Made by a program: the position numbers and the translations under genes. The notes below the pieces were generated by a model. That model worked only from the letters and a program-made list of their open reading frames with translations. It was not told the DNA's origin and did not search any database. From NCBI RefSeq assembly GCF_001279725.1, contig NZ_LGDE01000425.1, positions 62,001 through 126,000 on the forward strand: a stretch of DNA of 64,000 nucleotides, given 5' to 3'. Positions 7,923 through 17,191 of this stretch are shown here, piece after piece. How positions within the stretch are numbered: the stretch's first letter is position 1; the number at the start of each line of letters is the position of its first letter. This DNA is from Streptomyces sp. WM4235. Its GTDB lineage: Bacteria > Actinomycetota > Actinomycetes > Streptomycetales > Streptomycetaceae.

Positions 7923-9149
7923 CTACGTGAGGCCGGCGCCGCCGGCCCGACCGACGCTCGCCGGCTCCGCGTACGACACCTCGCGGGCGCGGAAGGCCGC
8001 GACGGCGGGGGAGCGGCGCAGCGCCCGGGAGACCGCCACCAGGTTGGGGACCTCGGTCGCGTCGCCCCCGGGTGCGGCCGGCGCGGGCGACCCGGCGGAC
8101 CGCCCCGCACCCGCCTTCGAGAAGCTGCGGATCGCGGCGACCACGGCCACGGCCTCGGCGGTCGCGGCGGCCCGCGCCGGACTCTCACTCCGGGCGACGG
8201 CCTCCTGGAAGGCGGTGCGCCGCACCTCGGGATCCAGGTACGGCTGGAGCTTGAGCAGTCCGTCGTTGATCCGGGTCCGGCGCTGGACGAGCCGCCGGCT
8301 CAGCGAGGAGCGCCGGGGAAGCCTGAGGGCGCTGCCGTCGACGACGGCCAGTTCGTCCGCGAAGGCGCCCAGGGACCGGTACTGCCGGAAGTCCTGCCAG
8401 AGCCGCTGGAGCGCCTCGCCGGCGTGCGGCAGGACGAAGCCCGCCGCGACGAACACCGCGCACACCGACGCGACGGGCGGCGCCACGTAGGTACTGAGCC
8501 AGTCCAGGTCGTGGCCCGTCCAGCGGGCGATCACCGCCGTCAGCTTCACGGTGTCGTAGCCGATGTTCAGCAGGAACCCGACGACCAGGAGCGTCAGCCC
8601 CGCGCGCAGCCACCCCGCCACCTGCCGCAGCCAGGTCCAGGTCACCGAGGCCGTGATCACGCAGGCGACGGTGTGGGCGAGCAGGTAGAGGAGGATGTGC
8701 TCACGCATCCAGGGTGTGGTGGCGTAGTAGGTGTCCAGGTCCCGCAACCGCTCGACCGGCACGTCGGCGAGCGCGAAGGTGCCCCACAGCCCGGCGACGG
8801 CCGCGCAGTAGACGAGGCCGATGACGTACGTGGTCCGCCGGACCCGGAGCGGATCGCCGCCCCGCCAGTGGATCACCATGACCAGGCACGAGGCGCAGAA
8901 CAGCGTGAGCACCGTGTAGACGACCGGCGCCGCGAAGTTGCTGATCCCCGAGACACGGTTGATCGTCGCCAGGGTCTCCGGCCGGCCGAAGTAGAACACC
9001 CCGGAACCCAGCACGAGCAGGCCGCCGACGTTGCGCACGTTGGGATCGATCCGCCAGAAGCGGATCATGACCGGGAGTCGGATCGCGAAGGCGAGGGTGA
9101 GGATCGCCGCCGGGATCAGGTAGGGGATGTAGAAGGCGTCGGACGTCAC
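7923..9149 (-). CDS. MAB_1171c-type polytopic membrane protein
   Basis: A 408-residue protein. The first 230 residues form about seven hydrophobic segments; the remaining cytoplasmic part is basic and helical (R-R-T-R-I-x-D-G motif, LDPEVRRTAF). This layout matches the MAB_1171c family of actinomycete membrane proteins. I chose the GTG at 9149 because it overlaps the stop of the upstream metallopeptidase-like gene (GTGA), which couples the two. The families often occur as a pair together with an XRE regulator. Transport has been suggested for the family but nothing here proves it; a membrane sensor working with the peptidase is equally possible. Confidence 0.75.
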   Translation of the reverse strand: MTSDAFYIPYLIPAAILTLAFAIRLPVMIRFWRIDPNVRNVGGLLVLGSGVFYFGRPETLATINRVSGISNFAAPVVYTVLTLFCASCLVMVIHWRGGDPLRVRRTTYVIGLVYCAAVAGLWGTFALADVPVERLRDLDTYYATTPWMREHILLYLLAHTVACVITASVTWTWLRQVAGWLRAGLTLLVVGFLLNIGYDTVKLTAVIARWTGHDLDWLSTYVAPPVASVCAVFVAAGFVLPHAGEALQRLWQDFRQYRSLGAFADELAVVDGSALRLPRRSSLSRRLVQRRTRINDGLLKLQPYLDPEVRRTAFQEAVARSESPARAAATAEAVAVVAAIRSFSKAGAGRSAGSPAPAAPGGDATEVPNLVAVSRALRRSPAVAAFRAREVSYAEPASVGRAGGAGLT

Positions 9150-9703
9150 CGGAACCCGATCGGTCCGCGGCCGCCGAGGGTGTTGCCGATGCGGCCGGCG
9201 ACGTCGTCGCGCCAGGCGGCGCCGGGAGTCGTGCCCGAGGAGGCCAGCCAACCCCGGCAGCGGTCGCCGAGCAGCAGCCCGAACGTCTCGGCCTCCATCT
9301 CGTCCGCGTCCTCGTAGTGGGAACGCGCCGCGACGGTCGCGTACGTCAGGTCGGGGCTGCCCGGCAGCGACCTGGCGGCCGCGGTGGGACCGAGACCGGG
9401 CACACTGCCGTGCCCGGCCCGCATGTGCCACAGCTCGTGCCCCAGGATGACGAGCTGGTGGTCGGGCGTCGTGTGCTTCTCCACCACGACGATGTCGTAG
9501 TCCTCCATGTTCAGCCACAGCCCCGACGTGGTGAGCTCCGGCGGGAACCGTTCGAAGCGCAGCAGGATCGGACGCCCGCCGCGCGACGCGCTCATCGCGT
9601 CGCACAGCGCACGGAAGAGGGCGTGCGGTTCAGCGGTCGACTCCACGTCGAGTGACGTGGTCAGCGCGTTGCACAGCTTGCGCATGGACCGGGCCACGCT
9701 CAT
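9146..9703 (-). CDS. ImmA/IrrE-like zinc metallopeptidase domain protein
   Basis: A 185-residue protein with HELWH at residues 89-93, the HExxH zinc site of gluzincin-like peptidases, and a downstream acidic E-D-A-D-E-M-E-A-E segment (about residues 130-140) able to supply the third ligand. In actinomycetes such proteins are often called regulator components; ImmA/IrrE relatives cut or remove DNA-binding repressors. A purine-rich ribosome site precedes the ATG at 9703. It is coupled to the membrane protein downstream by a 4-base overlap. The XRE repressor usually found next to such pairs is absent from the 522-base gap upstream. Confidence 0.75.
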   Translation of the reverse strand: MSVARSMRKLCNALTTSLDVESTAEPHALFRALCDAMSASRGGRPILLRFERFPPELTTSGLWLNMEDYDIVVVEKHTTPDHQLVILGHELWHMRAGHGSVPGLGPTAAARSLPGSPDLTYATVAARSHYEDADEMEAETFGLLLGDRCRGWLASSGTTPGAAWRDDVAGRIGNTLGGRGPIGFR

Positions 9704-10225
9704 GCTTCCCCCTCCCCTGCGGACTCCTCGAACACCGCGGACGACGAAGCGCCGGCGGTTCCGGGAAGCAGTGTCCCCCGGGCCGGGGCGAGGGGCTCCC
9801 CCCGAGGACGGATGGATACCGGTCCGTGACGCCGCCCCGCCGGCCGGCATCCGGTGCGGGCACGAGCCTGAGCGGGCGTCACGGCGGGAGACGGAACGGA
9901 CTCGGCCATCTGCCTGCCCTTCCTCGGACCAGCGGCCGATCGTCGATGTGCACGTCGCGGACAAGGGTAAGTCGTTGAAATCGCAAGATCCATACCGGTC
10001 AACCCACGAAGTCGCGTCGCACGCCACCGGCGGATGCACGACGGACACCGCGCGCCGGTGCCGTCGACCAAGGGACCGACCGGTCCCACACGGGCGAACC
10101 GGAAGGAGCGGGGGAAGCCGGCGGACGGGGCGACGGCTCCGGACGCTCCGGGCGGCGGGCGCGGGGCCGGGTCGGATGAGGGGGCCCGGGGCCGGAAAAG
10201 GGTCCCGGCCACGTACCATGGCGGC
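9704..10225. other. 522-base divergent intergenic region
   Basis: It separates the minus-strand metallopeptidase gene from the plus-strand gene at 10226. Candidate frames here lack ribosome sites and recognisable domains, so I call no gene. A less GC-rich patch at about 9955-10010 probably holds the metallopeptidase promoter, but no clear -35/-10 pair is visible. The only clear element is TACCAT at 10214. Confidence 0.5.
10214..10219 (+). promoter_or_regulatory. -10 hexamer for a leaderless transcript
   Basis: TACCAT lies six bases before the ATG at 10226. No ribosome site is present, so leaderless initiation is likely. Confidence 0.45.
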
Positions 10226-10726
10226 ATGTCCTTCCTCCGCCGCCACCGCGCCGCCACACCCGCCGGCCCGGACTTCGACGTCCTGGCCATGGACCCGGGG
10301 GACTGGCCGGGCAACCTCGGGGCCGGGCTGCTCCCCGCCCCCGACGGCAGCTGCCAGGGCGTCTTCCTGCGCTACGACCTGTTCGGCGGTCGCGGCCCCG
10401 CGATGATCATCGGCAATCTCCCCGAGGGCTCGCCCGCCCGGGACCTCGCCGACAAGCAGGTCCCCTTCGAGGTGGCCCAGCTCCTCGACGCCCTGGAGAA
10501 CGACGAGGACGTCGAGGTCACCGGAGTCGAGGACTGCCCCGTCATGCAGGGCGACAACCTCCTCATCGTCCGCAAGGTCAAGCTGTCGGAGTCCCGCATC
10601 TCCTGCGTGCAGTTCGACCGCAGCGACAACGTGCTGGTCACCATCGCCAGCTGGGACCGCCCGATCACCGACGACCTCTACGCCCTCCTGAAGCCGCTCC
10701 CGGCCGAGCTCTTCCAGCAGGGCTGA
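10226..10726 (+). CDS. Conserved-looking hypothetical protein
   Basis: A 166-residue soluble acidic protein that I do not recognise. It starts with a short basic head, then the segment F-D-V-L-A-M-D-P-G-D-W-P-G, and has an alternating strand/helix pattern with two Cys residues (in EDCPV and ISCVQ). There is no signal peptide, membrane segment or catalytic motif. I placed the start at the ATG six bases after TACCAT; upstream in-frame codons are GC-rich and have no ribosome site. Neighbours on both sides point the other way, so it is probably a single-gene unit. Coding character is clear; function is unknown. Confidence 0.7.
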   Translation: MSFLRRHRAATPAGPDFDVLAMDPGDWPGNLGAGLLPAPDGSCQGVFLRYDLFGGRGPAMIIGNLPEGSPARDLADKQVPFEVAQLLDALENDEDVEVTGVEDCPVMQGDNLLIVRKVKLSESRISCVQFDRSDNVLVTIASWDRPITDDLYALLKPLPAELFQQG

Positions 10727-10781
10727 CCTCCGGCCCCGCCGCGCGACCGGCCGGCAGCGGGCGGGCGGCGCCGGGCCTGCC

Positions 10782-12563
10782 TCAGGCGTCCGCGATGTCG
10801 TTCGCCGCCACGTACCCGAACGTCATCGCGGGGCCGATCGTCGATCCGGCCCCCGCGTAGCTGTGACCCATCACCGCCGCGCTCGCGTTGCCCGCCGCCC
10901 ACAGGCCGCGGATCACCGAACCGTCGGCCCGCAGGGCCCGCGCCCTCGCGTCGGTGACGATGCCGCCCTTCGTCCCCAGGTCGCCCGGCACGATCTTGAA
11001 GGCGTGGAAGGGCGGCGCCCAGATCGGCGCGAGACACGAGTTCGGCTGGACGTTCGGGTCCGTGTAGTAGTGGTCGTACGCCGTGTCGCCCCGGTGGAAG
11101 TCGGCGTCGTTCCCGCTCCACGCCTGCGCGTTGAACCGGTTGAGGGTCGAGCGCAGTGCACCGGACGGCACCCCGATCTGGTGGGCGAGCGCGTCCCAGG
11201 TCCACGCCTTCTTCGCCGCGCCCGACTGGTACCAGGAGTCGGGGAAGACGAAGGTCGGCAGGATGTCCTTGAACAGGTACTTGTTCCGGTAGTTCTGATC
11301 CACGATCAGCCAGGCCGGTATGTGCGAGCCGACCGCTCCCCGATCCTTCTCGTACATCACGTGCACCACGTCGCTGTAGGGCGCCGCCTCGTTGACGAAC
11401 CGCGTGCCGTTCCCGTTGACGATCAGCCCGCCCGGCAGGGTCCGTTCGGCCAGACAGAAGTACGGCTCACCGGGCAGCGGGATCGACGGCCCCCACCAGG
11501 CGTCCTCCATCAGCCCCAGCGCCGCGCCGGCGCGCTGCCCCGCGCGGATCCCGTCACCGGTGTTCTCCTTCGCACCGACCGACCACTCGGTGCCGATGGG
11601 CTGTTGCTGGTACTGGGCCCGCATCTGCGCGTTGTGCTCGAAGCCGCCCGAGCCGATGATCACGCCCTTGCGTGCCCGCACGGTCCCCCGTACGCCGTCC
11701 TTCTCCACCACCACACCGGTGACGGCCCCGCCGTCCTGGACCAGGTCCACCAGGGGGCTGTTCAACCACACCGGGACCCCCGCCCGCTGGAGGCCGGCCC
11801 GCAGTCCGGCGGCGAGGGCCTGGCCCATGGTCAGCGGCTTCTCCCCGCGCAGCGCGGCCTTGGTGCCGCGCGCCAGGCACTCCGCGGACACCGCCAGGCC
11901 CTTGGCACTGACGGCCGCGAGGTTGAGCCACCTGTAGTCCTGGCTGAAGACGACCATCCCGGCCGGCACCGGCATGTACGCCGGGTTCAGGCGGGCCAGT
12001 TCGGCGCCGAGGACGTTGCCGTCGATCTGATCGGGCTCGATGGAGCGGCCGTTCGGCAGGCCGCCGGGCAGGTCGGGGTAGTAGTCGCTGTAGCCGTCCA
12101 TGAAGCGGAACCGCAGAGGGCTGTTCGCCATGACGAAGTCCAGCATCCGGGGGCCGTTGGCGAGGAAGGCCTGTTGCCGGTCCACCGGCACCTCGGGCCC
12201 CACCACCGCCGAGAGGTACGTGGCGGCCTTCGCCGGCGTGTCGGGCACACCGGCGCCCAGGATCACCGAGTTGTTCGGCAACCAGATGCCGGCCCCCGAC
12301 CGGGCGGCCGATCCGCCGAAGGTGGGGGCCTTCTCGACCACCAGCACGCTCAGACCCCGCTTGGCGGCGGTGAGCGCGGCGGTCATTCCGGAAGCGCCGG
12401 AGCCGACCACGACGACGTCGTACTCGCCGAGCGGGTCGCCGTCGGCGGCCCGGGCGACGGCCCCCGGCAGCACGGTGGCGGCGAGTACGCCGGCTCCGGT
12501 CCCGGCGAGGACGGTCCGGCGGGAGGGCAGGGCGGGGCGTGCGCGATCGGGGCTCGCGGACAT
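10782..12563 (-). CDS. KstD-like FAD-dependent 3-ketosteroid dehydrogenase, Tat-exported
   Basis: A 593-residue flavoprotein. A twin-arginine signal (S-R-R-T-V-L-A-G) and an Ala-rich hydrophobic stretch occupy residues 1-40. The Rossmann motif VVVGSGASG starts near residue 49, and the FAD-binding end contains A-A-G-N-A-S-A-A-V-M-G-H-S-Y-A-G-A-G. The whole chain follows the succinate dehydrogenase/fumarate reductase-like family that holds 3-ketosteroid delta-1-dehydrogenases. Those enzymes insert the C1-C2 double bond of 3-ketosteroids; most are cytoplasmic, so the Tat signal is notable. The thiolase pair 8 kb upstream would fit steroid use. A palindrome at 12605-12623 lies just before the start. 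A delta-4-reductase-like or other ketone-ene dehydrogenase is the alternative. Confidence 0.78.
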   Translation of the reverse strand: MSASPDRARPALPSRRTVLAGTGAGVLAATVLPGAVARAADGDPLGEYDVVVVGSGASGMTAALTAAKRGLSVLVVEKAPTFGGSAARSGAGIWLPNNSVILGAGVPDTPAKAATYLSAVVGPEVPVDRQQAFLANGPRMLDFVMANSPLRFRFMDGYSDYYPDLPGGLPNGRSIEPDQIDGNVLGAELARLNPAYMPVPAGMVVFSQDYRWLNLAAVSAKGLAVSAECLARGTKAALRGEKPLTMGQALAAGLRAGLQRAGVPVWLNSPLVDLVQDGGAVTGVVVEKDGVRGTVRARKGVIIGSGGFEHNAQMRAQYQQQPIGTEWSVGAKENTGDGIRAGQRAGAALGLMEDAWWGPSIPLPGEPYFCLAERTLPGGLIVNGNGTRFVNEAAPYSDVVHVMYEKDRGAVGSHIPAWLIVDQNYRNKYLFKDILPTFVFPDSWYQSGAAKKAWTWDALAHQIGVPSGALRSTLNRFNAQAWSGNDADFHRGDTAYDHYYTDPNVQPNSCLAPIWAPPFHAFKIVPGDLGTKGGIVTDARARALRADGSVIRGLWAAGNASAAVMGHSYAGAGSTIGPAMTFGYVAANDIADA

Positions 12564-12604
12564 GGCAGGCTCCAGCGGGTCGGGGAAGCGGGCGTGTCCG
12601 GCAC

Positions 12605-12623
12605 TTCTGATGCCGAGTCAGAA
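12605..12623. promoter_or_regulatory. Palindromic operator candidate before the KstD-like gene
   Basis: TTCTGA and TCAGAA form a perfect 6-bp inverted repeat with a 7-base spacer, 42 bases upstream of the start codon at 12563. Its size and position fit a TetR-type repressor site. No regulator gene is adjacent. Confidence 0.45.
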
Positions 12624-12749
12624 AAGGTCTTCGGGGGATCATGTGAAGTCAAGGCATCCGGCGCCGCCGCTTCCCGCAGGACCCGCCACCACCCCGGGTA
12701 CGACCCGTCACCGCCCTCGGCGCGTCCCGCCGCCGACCCCGGACGCGCG

Positions 12750-12782
12750 GAGGTCCCACGACGATGACCGCCGTGGGACCTC
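12750..12782 (-). terminator. Hairpin terminator of the APH-like gene
   Basis: Perfect 11-bp stem (12750-12760 with 12772-12782) and an 11-base loop, 18 bases after the stop codon at 12801. Confidence 0.65.
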
Positions 12783-12800
12783 TTCGCGCAACCGTCCGCT

Positions 12801-13925
12801 TCAGCGCGTGCCGACCGCCGCGCGCACCGCCCTGCGAGCCATCCCGCAGTCGTCGTGCAACCGGCGCAGCAGCAGCCGCTGCTCCTCGCCCGAGGACAGG
12901 GAGCCCGCCGGCGTCGACTGGGCGGGGGCGGGCGCCGCCATCGAGCGCTGAACCGCCGTCTCGGACATCCTGATCTCCCGCGTCAACACGAGCATCAGGT
13001 TCACCAGGAAGGCGTCCCGCGCCGCCGGTCCCTGCTGCTGCGCCAGCCTGCTGATCTGACCGCGGGCGGCCGGGGCGTCGCCCAGCACGGTCCACAGGGT
13101 CGCCAGGTCGTAGCCCGGCAGGTACCAGCCCGCGTGTTCCCAGTCGAGGAGCACCGGGCCGGCAGGGGACAGCAGCAGGTTGGACAGCAGGGCGTCACCG
13201 TGGTTGAACTGCCACGGGGTGCCGGCGAGCTTCAGGCCGTGCAGCAGCTTCTGAAGGTCCCCGAAGTCCCGGTCGGTCAGCAGCCCCAGCTCGTGATCAC
13301 GGGTGATCCGCCGGGCGTAGTCCATCGGGTGTCCGAACAGTTCGGGCGCCGGACGCCACTGGTTCACCCGACACACCGCCCCGAGGGCCGCCCGGACGTC
13401 GGCCCGCGGCGGGGCCTCCACCGGGTGCCGCTGGAGCGCGGCGACCCGGCCCGCCATCCGCTCCACGACCAGTACGCAGTTTTCCGGGTCGGCGGCGATC
13501 AGGCGGGGCACCCGGACCGGCGGACGGTTGCGGACGAACGTCCGGTACGCAGCTATTTCGTGCCGGTACCGCTCGCGCCATTCGGGCGAATGGTCCAGTA
13601 ACACCTTCGCGACGGCCGTCATCCGCCCGGTGGTGCCCACGAGGAGGACCGAACGACCGCTGCGTCGCAGCACCTGCACGGGTGCGAACTCCGGACAGAT
13701 CCGTTGCACCGAGGCGAGCGCGGTGCGCAACTGCGCTCCCTGCGGCCCCGAGAGGTCGATTCTTCCGCTCGGCGTCTGGGTTCCGGTGCCCGGCATCCGC
13801 CGGGTCCGCAGTGCGCCCTGGGGCAGGTTGGCCGGGCGGCCGGGTTCGAGGTAGGGGCCGCCACCGGCCGGGAGCGTACGGTGCGGCCGGACCGGTGCGG
13901 ACACGGAGGTCGTTGCTGCGTACAT
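12801..13925 (-). CDS. Aminoglycoside phosphotransferase (APH)-family kinase
   Basis: A 374-residue protein-kinase-like fold of the APH/choline kinase class. The catalytic loop HGD is at residues 242-244 with Asn249, and the metal-binding Asp261 lies in L-L-D-W-E-H-A-G. The nucleotide-binding lysine is probably K107 in the VAKVL strand. The first 60 residues are Pro/Gly-rich and disordered. Leu109 is encoded by TTA (13599-13601), so translation should need the bldA tRNA. It is divergent from the NsdA-like gene. An antibiotic is not the likely substrate; a cell metabolite or protein is possible. The C-terminal Ala/Pro stretch (about 325-345) is not part of the fold. Confidence 0.8.
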   Translation of the reverse strand: MYAATTSVSAPVRPHRTLPAGGGPYLEPGRPANLPQGALRTRRMPGTGTQTPSGRIDLSGPQGAQLRTALASVQRICPEFAPVQVLRRSGRSVLLVGTTGRMTAVAKVLLDHSPEWRERYRHEIAAYRTFVRNRPPVRVPRLIAADPENCVLVVERMAGRVAALQRHPVEAPPRADVRAALGAVCRVNQWRPAPELFGHPMDYARRITRDHELGLLTDRDFGDLQKLLHGLKLAGTPWQFNHGDALLSNLLLSPAGPVLLDWEHAGWYLPGYDLATLWTVLGDAPAARGQISRLAQQQGPAARDAFLVNLMLVLTREIRMSETAVQRSMAAPAPAQSTPAGSLSSGEEQRLLLRRLHDDCGMARRAVRAAVGTR

Positions 13926-14156
13926 GGCGTTTACAGTTCCCTTCGTGCGCCGACGAGTTGCGTACGCCGCCCCGCCGGATCCCGTGCTTCACCCTGGGGA
14001 GTTCCGTCGGTGACCGGGTCGGGGAGGCGCATTCCTACCTGACACCCGACCGTGGGTGGCGGACCATCTTGCGTGCCCTGGCGAAGCCTGGCGAATAGTC
14101 GCTGGGCATCTGACGGGGGGCTACTGTCAACTCAGCCGAGAACCTGGGGGCTTGAC

Positions 14157-15644
14157 GTGAGCAAAGGTCCAAACACCCGTCTGAACGACCTGTTCGGCCT
14201 GGCCGGCTGGTCGAAGGGCGAACTGGCGAGGATGGTCAACCGGCAGGCGGCGGCCATGGGTCACCACCAACTGGCCACCGACACCTCGCGGGTGCGGCGC
14301 TGGATCGACATGGGGGAGACCCCGCGCGAACCGGTGCCCACGGTACTGGCAGCACTGTTCACCGAGCGGCTCGGTCGTGTCGTGACCATTGAGGACCTCG
14401 GGTTCGTACGGCAGCGGCGCACCTCCAAACGGCAGCCGGACGGGGCGCAGGAGAACCCCGACGGAGTGCCATGGGCGCCCGAACGCACAGCCGCGGTCCT
14501 CACCGAATTCACGGGAATGGACCTCATGCTCAACCGTCGCGGCCTGATGGGCGCGGGAGTCGCGCTCACCGCAGGAACAGCCCTCAGCAACGCCATGTAC
14601 GAATGGCTGCACACCGATCCCGCCGCCGCCAAGGACGCGCAGCGTTTCGGAGACAACGCCTACCAGGCGGATCAGGCGGGTTACGACCGCTACGAGGCCG
14701 CCCCCATCGGCTCCCAGGAGATCGAGGCACTGGAGCGTTCCGTCGAGGTCTTCCGCGCCTGGGACGCCTCCAGAGGTGGCGGACTCCAGCGCAAGGCCGT
14801 CGTGGGCCAGCTCAACGAGGTGGGCGGCATGCTCGCGTACCGCCACCCCGACCACCTCCAGCGCAGGCTGTGGGGGGTGGCGGCCAACCTGGCGGTCCTG
14901 GCGGGCTGGATGTCACACGACGTCGGTCTCGAACCCACCGCGCAGAAGTACTTCGTGATCGCCGCCCACGCGGCGCGCGAGGGTGGCGACCGGCCGCGCG
15001 CCGGCGAGGCCCTGTCCCGGGCCGCCCGACAGATGGTCCACCTCGGGCGGCCGAACGAGGCCCTCGACCTGATGAAGCTGGCGCAGTCCGGCTCCGGGGA
15101 GCAGACCCTGCCGCGCACGCGCGCCATGCTCCACACCATCGAGGCCTGGGCCCAGGCCGCCATGGGCAAGGGGCAGGCCATGCGGCGGACCCTGGGCGAG
15201 GCCGAGGACCTGTTCGTCTCCGACAAGGGCGACGTGCCGCCTCCGTCGTGGATGCAGCACTTCGACGAGGCCGATCTGCACGGCATGCAGGCCCTGGCCT
15301 TCCGCACCCTCGCCGATCACGACCCCTCGGTCGCGCCGATCGCCCAGCGGCACGCCCACGAGGCGCTGCGGCTGCGTGCGCAGGGGCACCAGCGGTCCCA
15401 GATCTTCGACTACATCTCCATGGCCTCGGCCTGCTTCATCGCCGACGACCCCGAACAGGCCGACCGCTACGCCCGGCTGGCCCTGGTGTCGATGAACGAG
15501 ACCTCCTCGCACCGGACATGGGACCGACTGCGCGAGATGTACCGCCTCACCGGCCAGTACGCCGGGTACGCGCGCATCGAGGACCTGCGCCAGGAGATCG
15601 AGTCGGCCCTGCCGAACAGCCCTGTGGCGCCCAGGCCGGTGTGA
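14157..15644 (+). CDS. nsdA: NsdA-like developmental regulator (TPR protein with HTH-like head)
   Basis: A 495-residue protein resembling NsdA, a negative regulator of sporulation and antibiotic production in Streptomyces coelicolor. Residues 5-75 hold the typical opening L-F-G-L-A-G-W-S-K-G-E-L-A-R followed by D-T-S-R-V-R-R-W-I-D-M-G, an HTH-like segment. A hydrophobic G-A-G-V-A-L-T-A-G stretch sits near 135-150, and the C-terminal half is helical TPR-like. I used the GTG at 14157, seven bases after a GGGGG. Streptomycetes carry several paralogues, so orthology to NsdA itself is an inference. It shares its 231-base upstream region with the TTA-containing kinase gene. Confidence 0.72.
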   Translation: MSKGPNTRLNDLFGLAGWSKGELARMVNRQAAAMGHHQLATDTSRVRRWIDMGETPREPVPTVLAALFTERLGRVVTIEDLGFVRQRRTSKRQPDGAQENPDGVPWAPERTAAVLTEFTGMDLMLNRRGLMGAGVALTAGTALSNAMYEWLHTDPAAAKDAQRFGDNAYQADQAGYDRYEAAPIGSQEIEALERSVEVFRAWDASRGGGLQRKAVVGQLNEVGGMLAYRHPDHLQRRLWGVAANLAVLAGWMSHDVGLEPTAQKYFVIAAHAAREGGDRPRAGEALSRAARQMVHLGRPNEALDLMKLAQSGSGEQTLPRTRAMLHTIEAWAQAAMGKGQAMRRTLGEAEDLFVSDKGDVPPPSWMQHFDEADLHGMQALAFRTLADHDPSVAPIAQRHAHEALRLRAQGHQRSQIFDYISMASACFIADDPEQADRYARLALVSMNETSSHRTWDRLREMYRLTGQYAGYARIEDLRQEIESALPNSPVAPRPV

Positions 15645-15708
15645 GGTCCGCGCCGCCGGCGTCGGGCCCGGCGCACGAGGCCTCACCCACTTCCGCGGGC
15701 ACGTGGGA

Positions 15709-15733
15709 AGGGCCGCGCCCGGGGCGCGGCCCT
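15709..15733. terminator. Hairpin terminator between converging genes
   Basis: Perfect 11-bp stem (15709-15719 with 15723-15733) and a 3-base loop in the gap between the NsdA-like gene and the phosphatase gene. Confidence 0.7.
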
Positions 15734-15766
15734 GAAGGAAACGAGGGAGAACCTGTCCGGACGCCC

Positions 15767-17191
15767 CTACGCTCCGACCCGGGCGACCAGCACGCCGGCG
15801 TCGCCGTCGCGCTCGTGCTCGCCGAACTCCTCGGTGACCATCCGCAGGCAGTCCTGCGCCGACCGGGCCGTGGCGAACCCCGGCGCGAGCGCCAACAACC
15901 TCTCGGTGCCGTCCGTTTCGGTGAGTCCGAAGCCGCTCGGGGTCAGCCCGTCCGTGCGCAGGAGCAGTACATCGCCGCTCTCCAGCTGCTCCTCGGCCTG
16001 CCCGTACACGGCACCGGGGGTCGCCCCCAGCAGCGCGCCCTCCGGCGGTCGCAGGGAGCGGCCGCGACCGCGACGGAACAGCAGGGGGGCCGGGTGTCCG
16101 GCCTGGGCCCAGGACAGCAGCCGGCGGGCGGGATCGTAGCGGCAGCAGACGGCCGAGCCGAGCACCGGTTGCACGGAGGTGTCCAGGAGCTGGTTGAGCC
16201 AGCCCATCAGGGGGCCCGGCTCGATCCCGGCCATGGCCATCCCCCGCAGGGCACCGAGGAGCATCGCCATTCCGGAGGTGGCGGTCACCCCGTGTCCCGT
16301 GAGGTCGCCGACCGTCAACAGTGAACGGCCGTCGGGCAGTTCCAGCGCGTCGTACCAGTCCCCGCCGATCGGCGCGCCCGTCGTGGCGGGCAGGTGGCGT
16401 GCGGCGACGTCCAGCGCGCCGGTGCTGTCGTGCGGGAACCGCAGGGAGCCGCGCCACGGGGGGAGCACGGCTTCCTGCAGCTCGACCGCCAGCCGGTGCT
16501 CGGTCTGCGCGATGTCCCGGCGGCGTTGCAACGAGTCCTGTGACTCGCGCACCGCGCGCTGGCTTCGGCGCAGCTCACTCACGTCCCGCAGCACGGCCCA
16601 CATGGAGGCCGTGCAACCGTCGGAGTCGAGTACCGGCTCGCCCCTCATGTGCAACGTCCGGACGCGGCCGTCGGCCCGGACGATGCGGAACTCGCCGTCG
16701 ATCGGTTTGCCGTCCACCAGGCAGTCGGTGACCATCGCGGTCAGCGCCGGCTGGTCCTCGGAGAACAGGGTCGAGCCCAGTTCGTCGAGGGGCAGCGGGC
16801 CCGCCTCGGGGGACCGGCCGAAGATCTGGAAGAGTTCCTCGGACCAGGTCACCGCGTCGGTGAGCAGGTTCCACTCGGCGCTCCCGACCCGGGTCGGTGG
16901 TTCTTCGGGCAGGTCGTCGGACGCCCCTCGCGGGAGCTCGACGAGCTCCTCGGGGGCGGGCGGCAGCCCTTCCTTGAGTTGGCCGAGGTGCCGGCCGAGG
17001 TCGTCGAGGTGGTGCACGGCGAGGTCGCACAGCGCCCGTTGCCACCGGCCCTGCGCGTCGTCGTCCGCGACCGCGTCGCGGCGCACCGCGTTCACCTCGC
17101 CCCGCAGCCGTCGGGTCTGTGAGATCAGGGCGTCCACCGGTCCCGGCTCGGGAGGCTGCGCGGGACGGTCCGCGTAGAGATGGGACGGCAT
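15767..17191 (-). CDS. PAS domain PP2C (SpoIIE/RsbU-type) serine phosphatase
   Basis: A 474-residue soluble protein. An N-terminal helical region (1-95) is followed by a PAS domain (about 100-210, ending in W-A-V-L-R-D-V-S-E) and a coiled segment. The C-terminal PP2C domain of SpoIIE type (about 240-474) has metal motifs G-G-D-W-Y-D and G-D-L-T-G-H-G, and a late D-x-x-x-L-L-L-R-T-D-G. Such enzymes dephosphorylate anti-anti-sigma factors in partner-switching cascades. There is no kinase domain and no STAS protein next to it, so its partner is elsewhere. The ATG at 17191 has GGAG eight bases before it; longer N-terminal extensions lack a ribosome site. Confidence 0.87.
   Translation of the reverse strand: MPSHLYADRPAQPPEPGPVDALISQTRRLRGEVNAVRRDAVADDDAQGRWQRALCDLAVHHLDDLGRHLGQLKEGLPPAPEELVELPRGASDDLPEEPPTRVGSAEWNLLTDAVTWSEELFQIFGRSPEAGPLPLDELGSTLFSEDQPALTAMVTDCLVDGKPIDGEFRIVRADGRVRTLHMRGEPVLDSDGCTASMWAVLRDVSELRRSQRAVRESQDSLQRRRDIAQTEHRLAVELQEAVLPPWRGSLRFPHDSTGALDVAARHLPATTGAPIGGDWYDALELPDGRSLLTVGDLTGHGVTATSGMAMLLGALRGMAMAGIEPGPLMGWLNQLLDTSVQPVLGSAVCCRYDPARRLLSWAQAGHPAPLLFRRGRGRSLRPPEGALLGATPGAVYGQAEEQLESGDVLLLRTDGLTPSGFGLTETDGTERLLALAPGFATARSAQDCLRMVTEEFGEHERDGDAGVLVARVGA

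Noticed and set aside
9704..10225. Minus-strand frames in the divergent gap as a missing XRE regulator
   Set aside because: No HTH pattern, no ribosome site, and composition unlike coding DNA.
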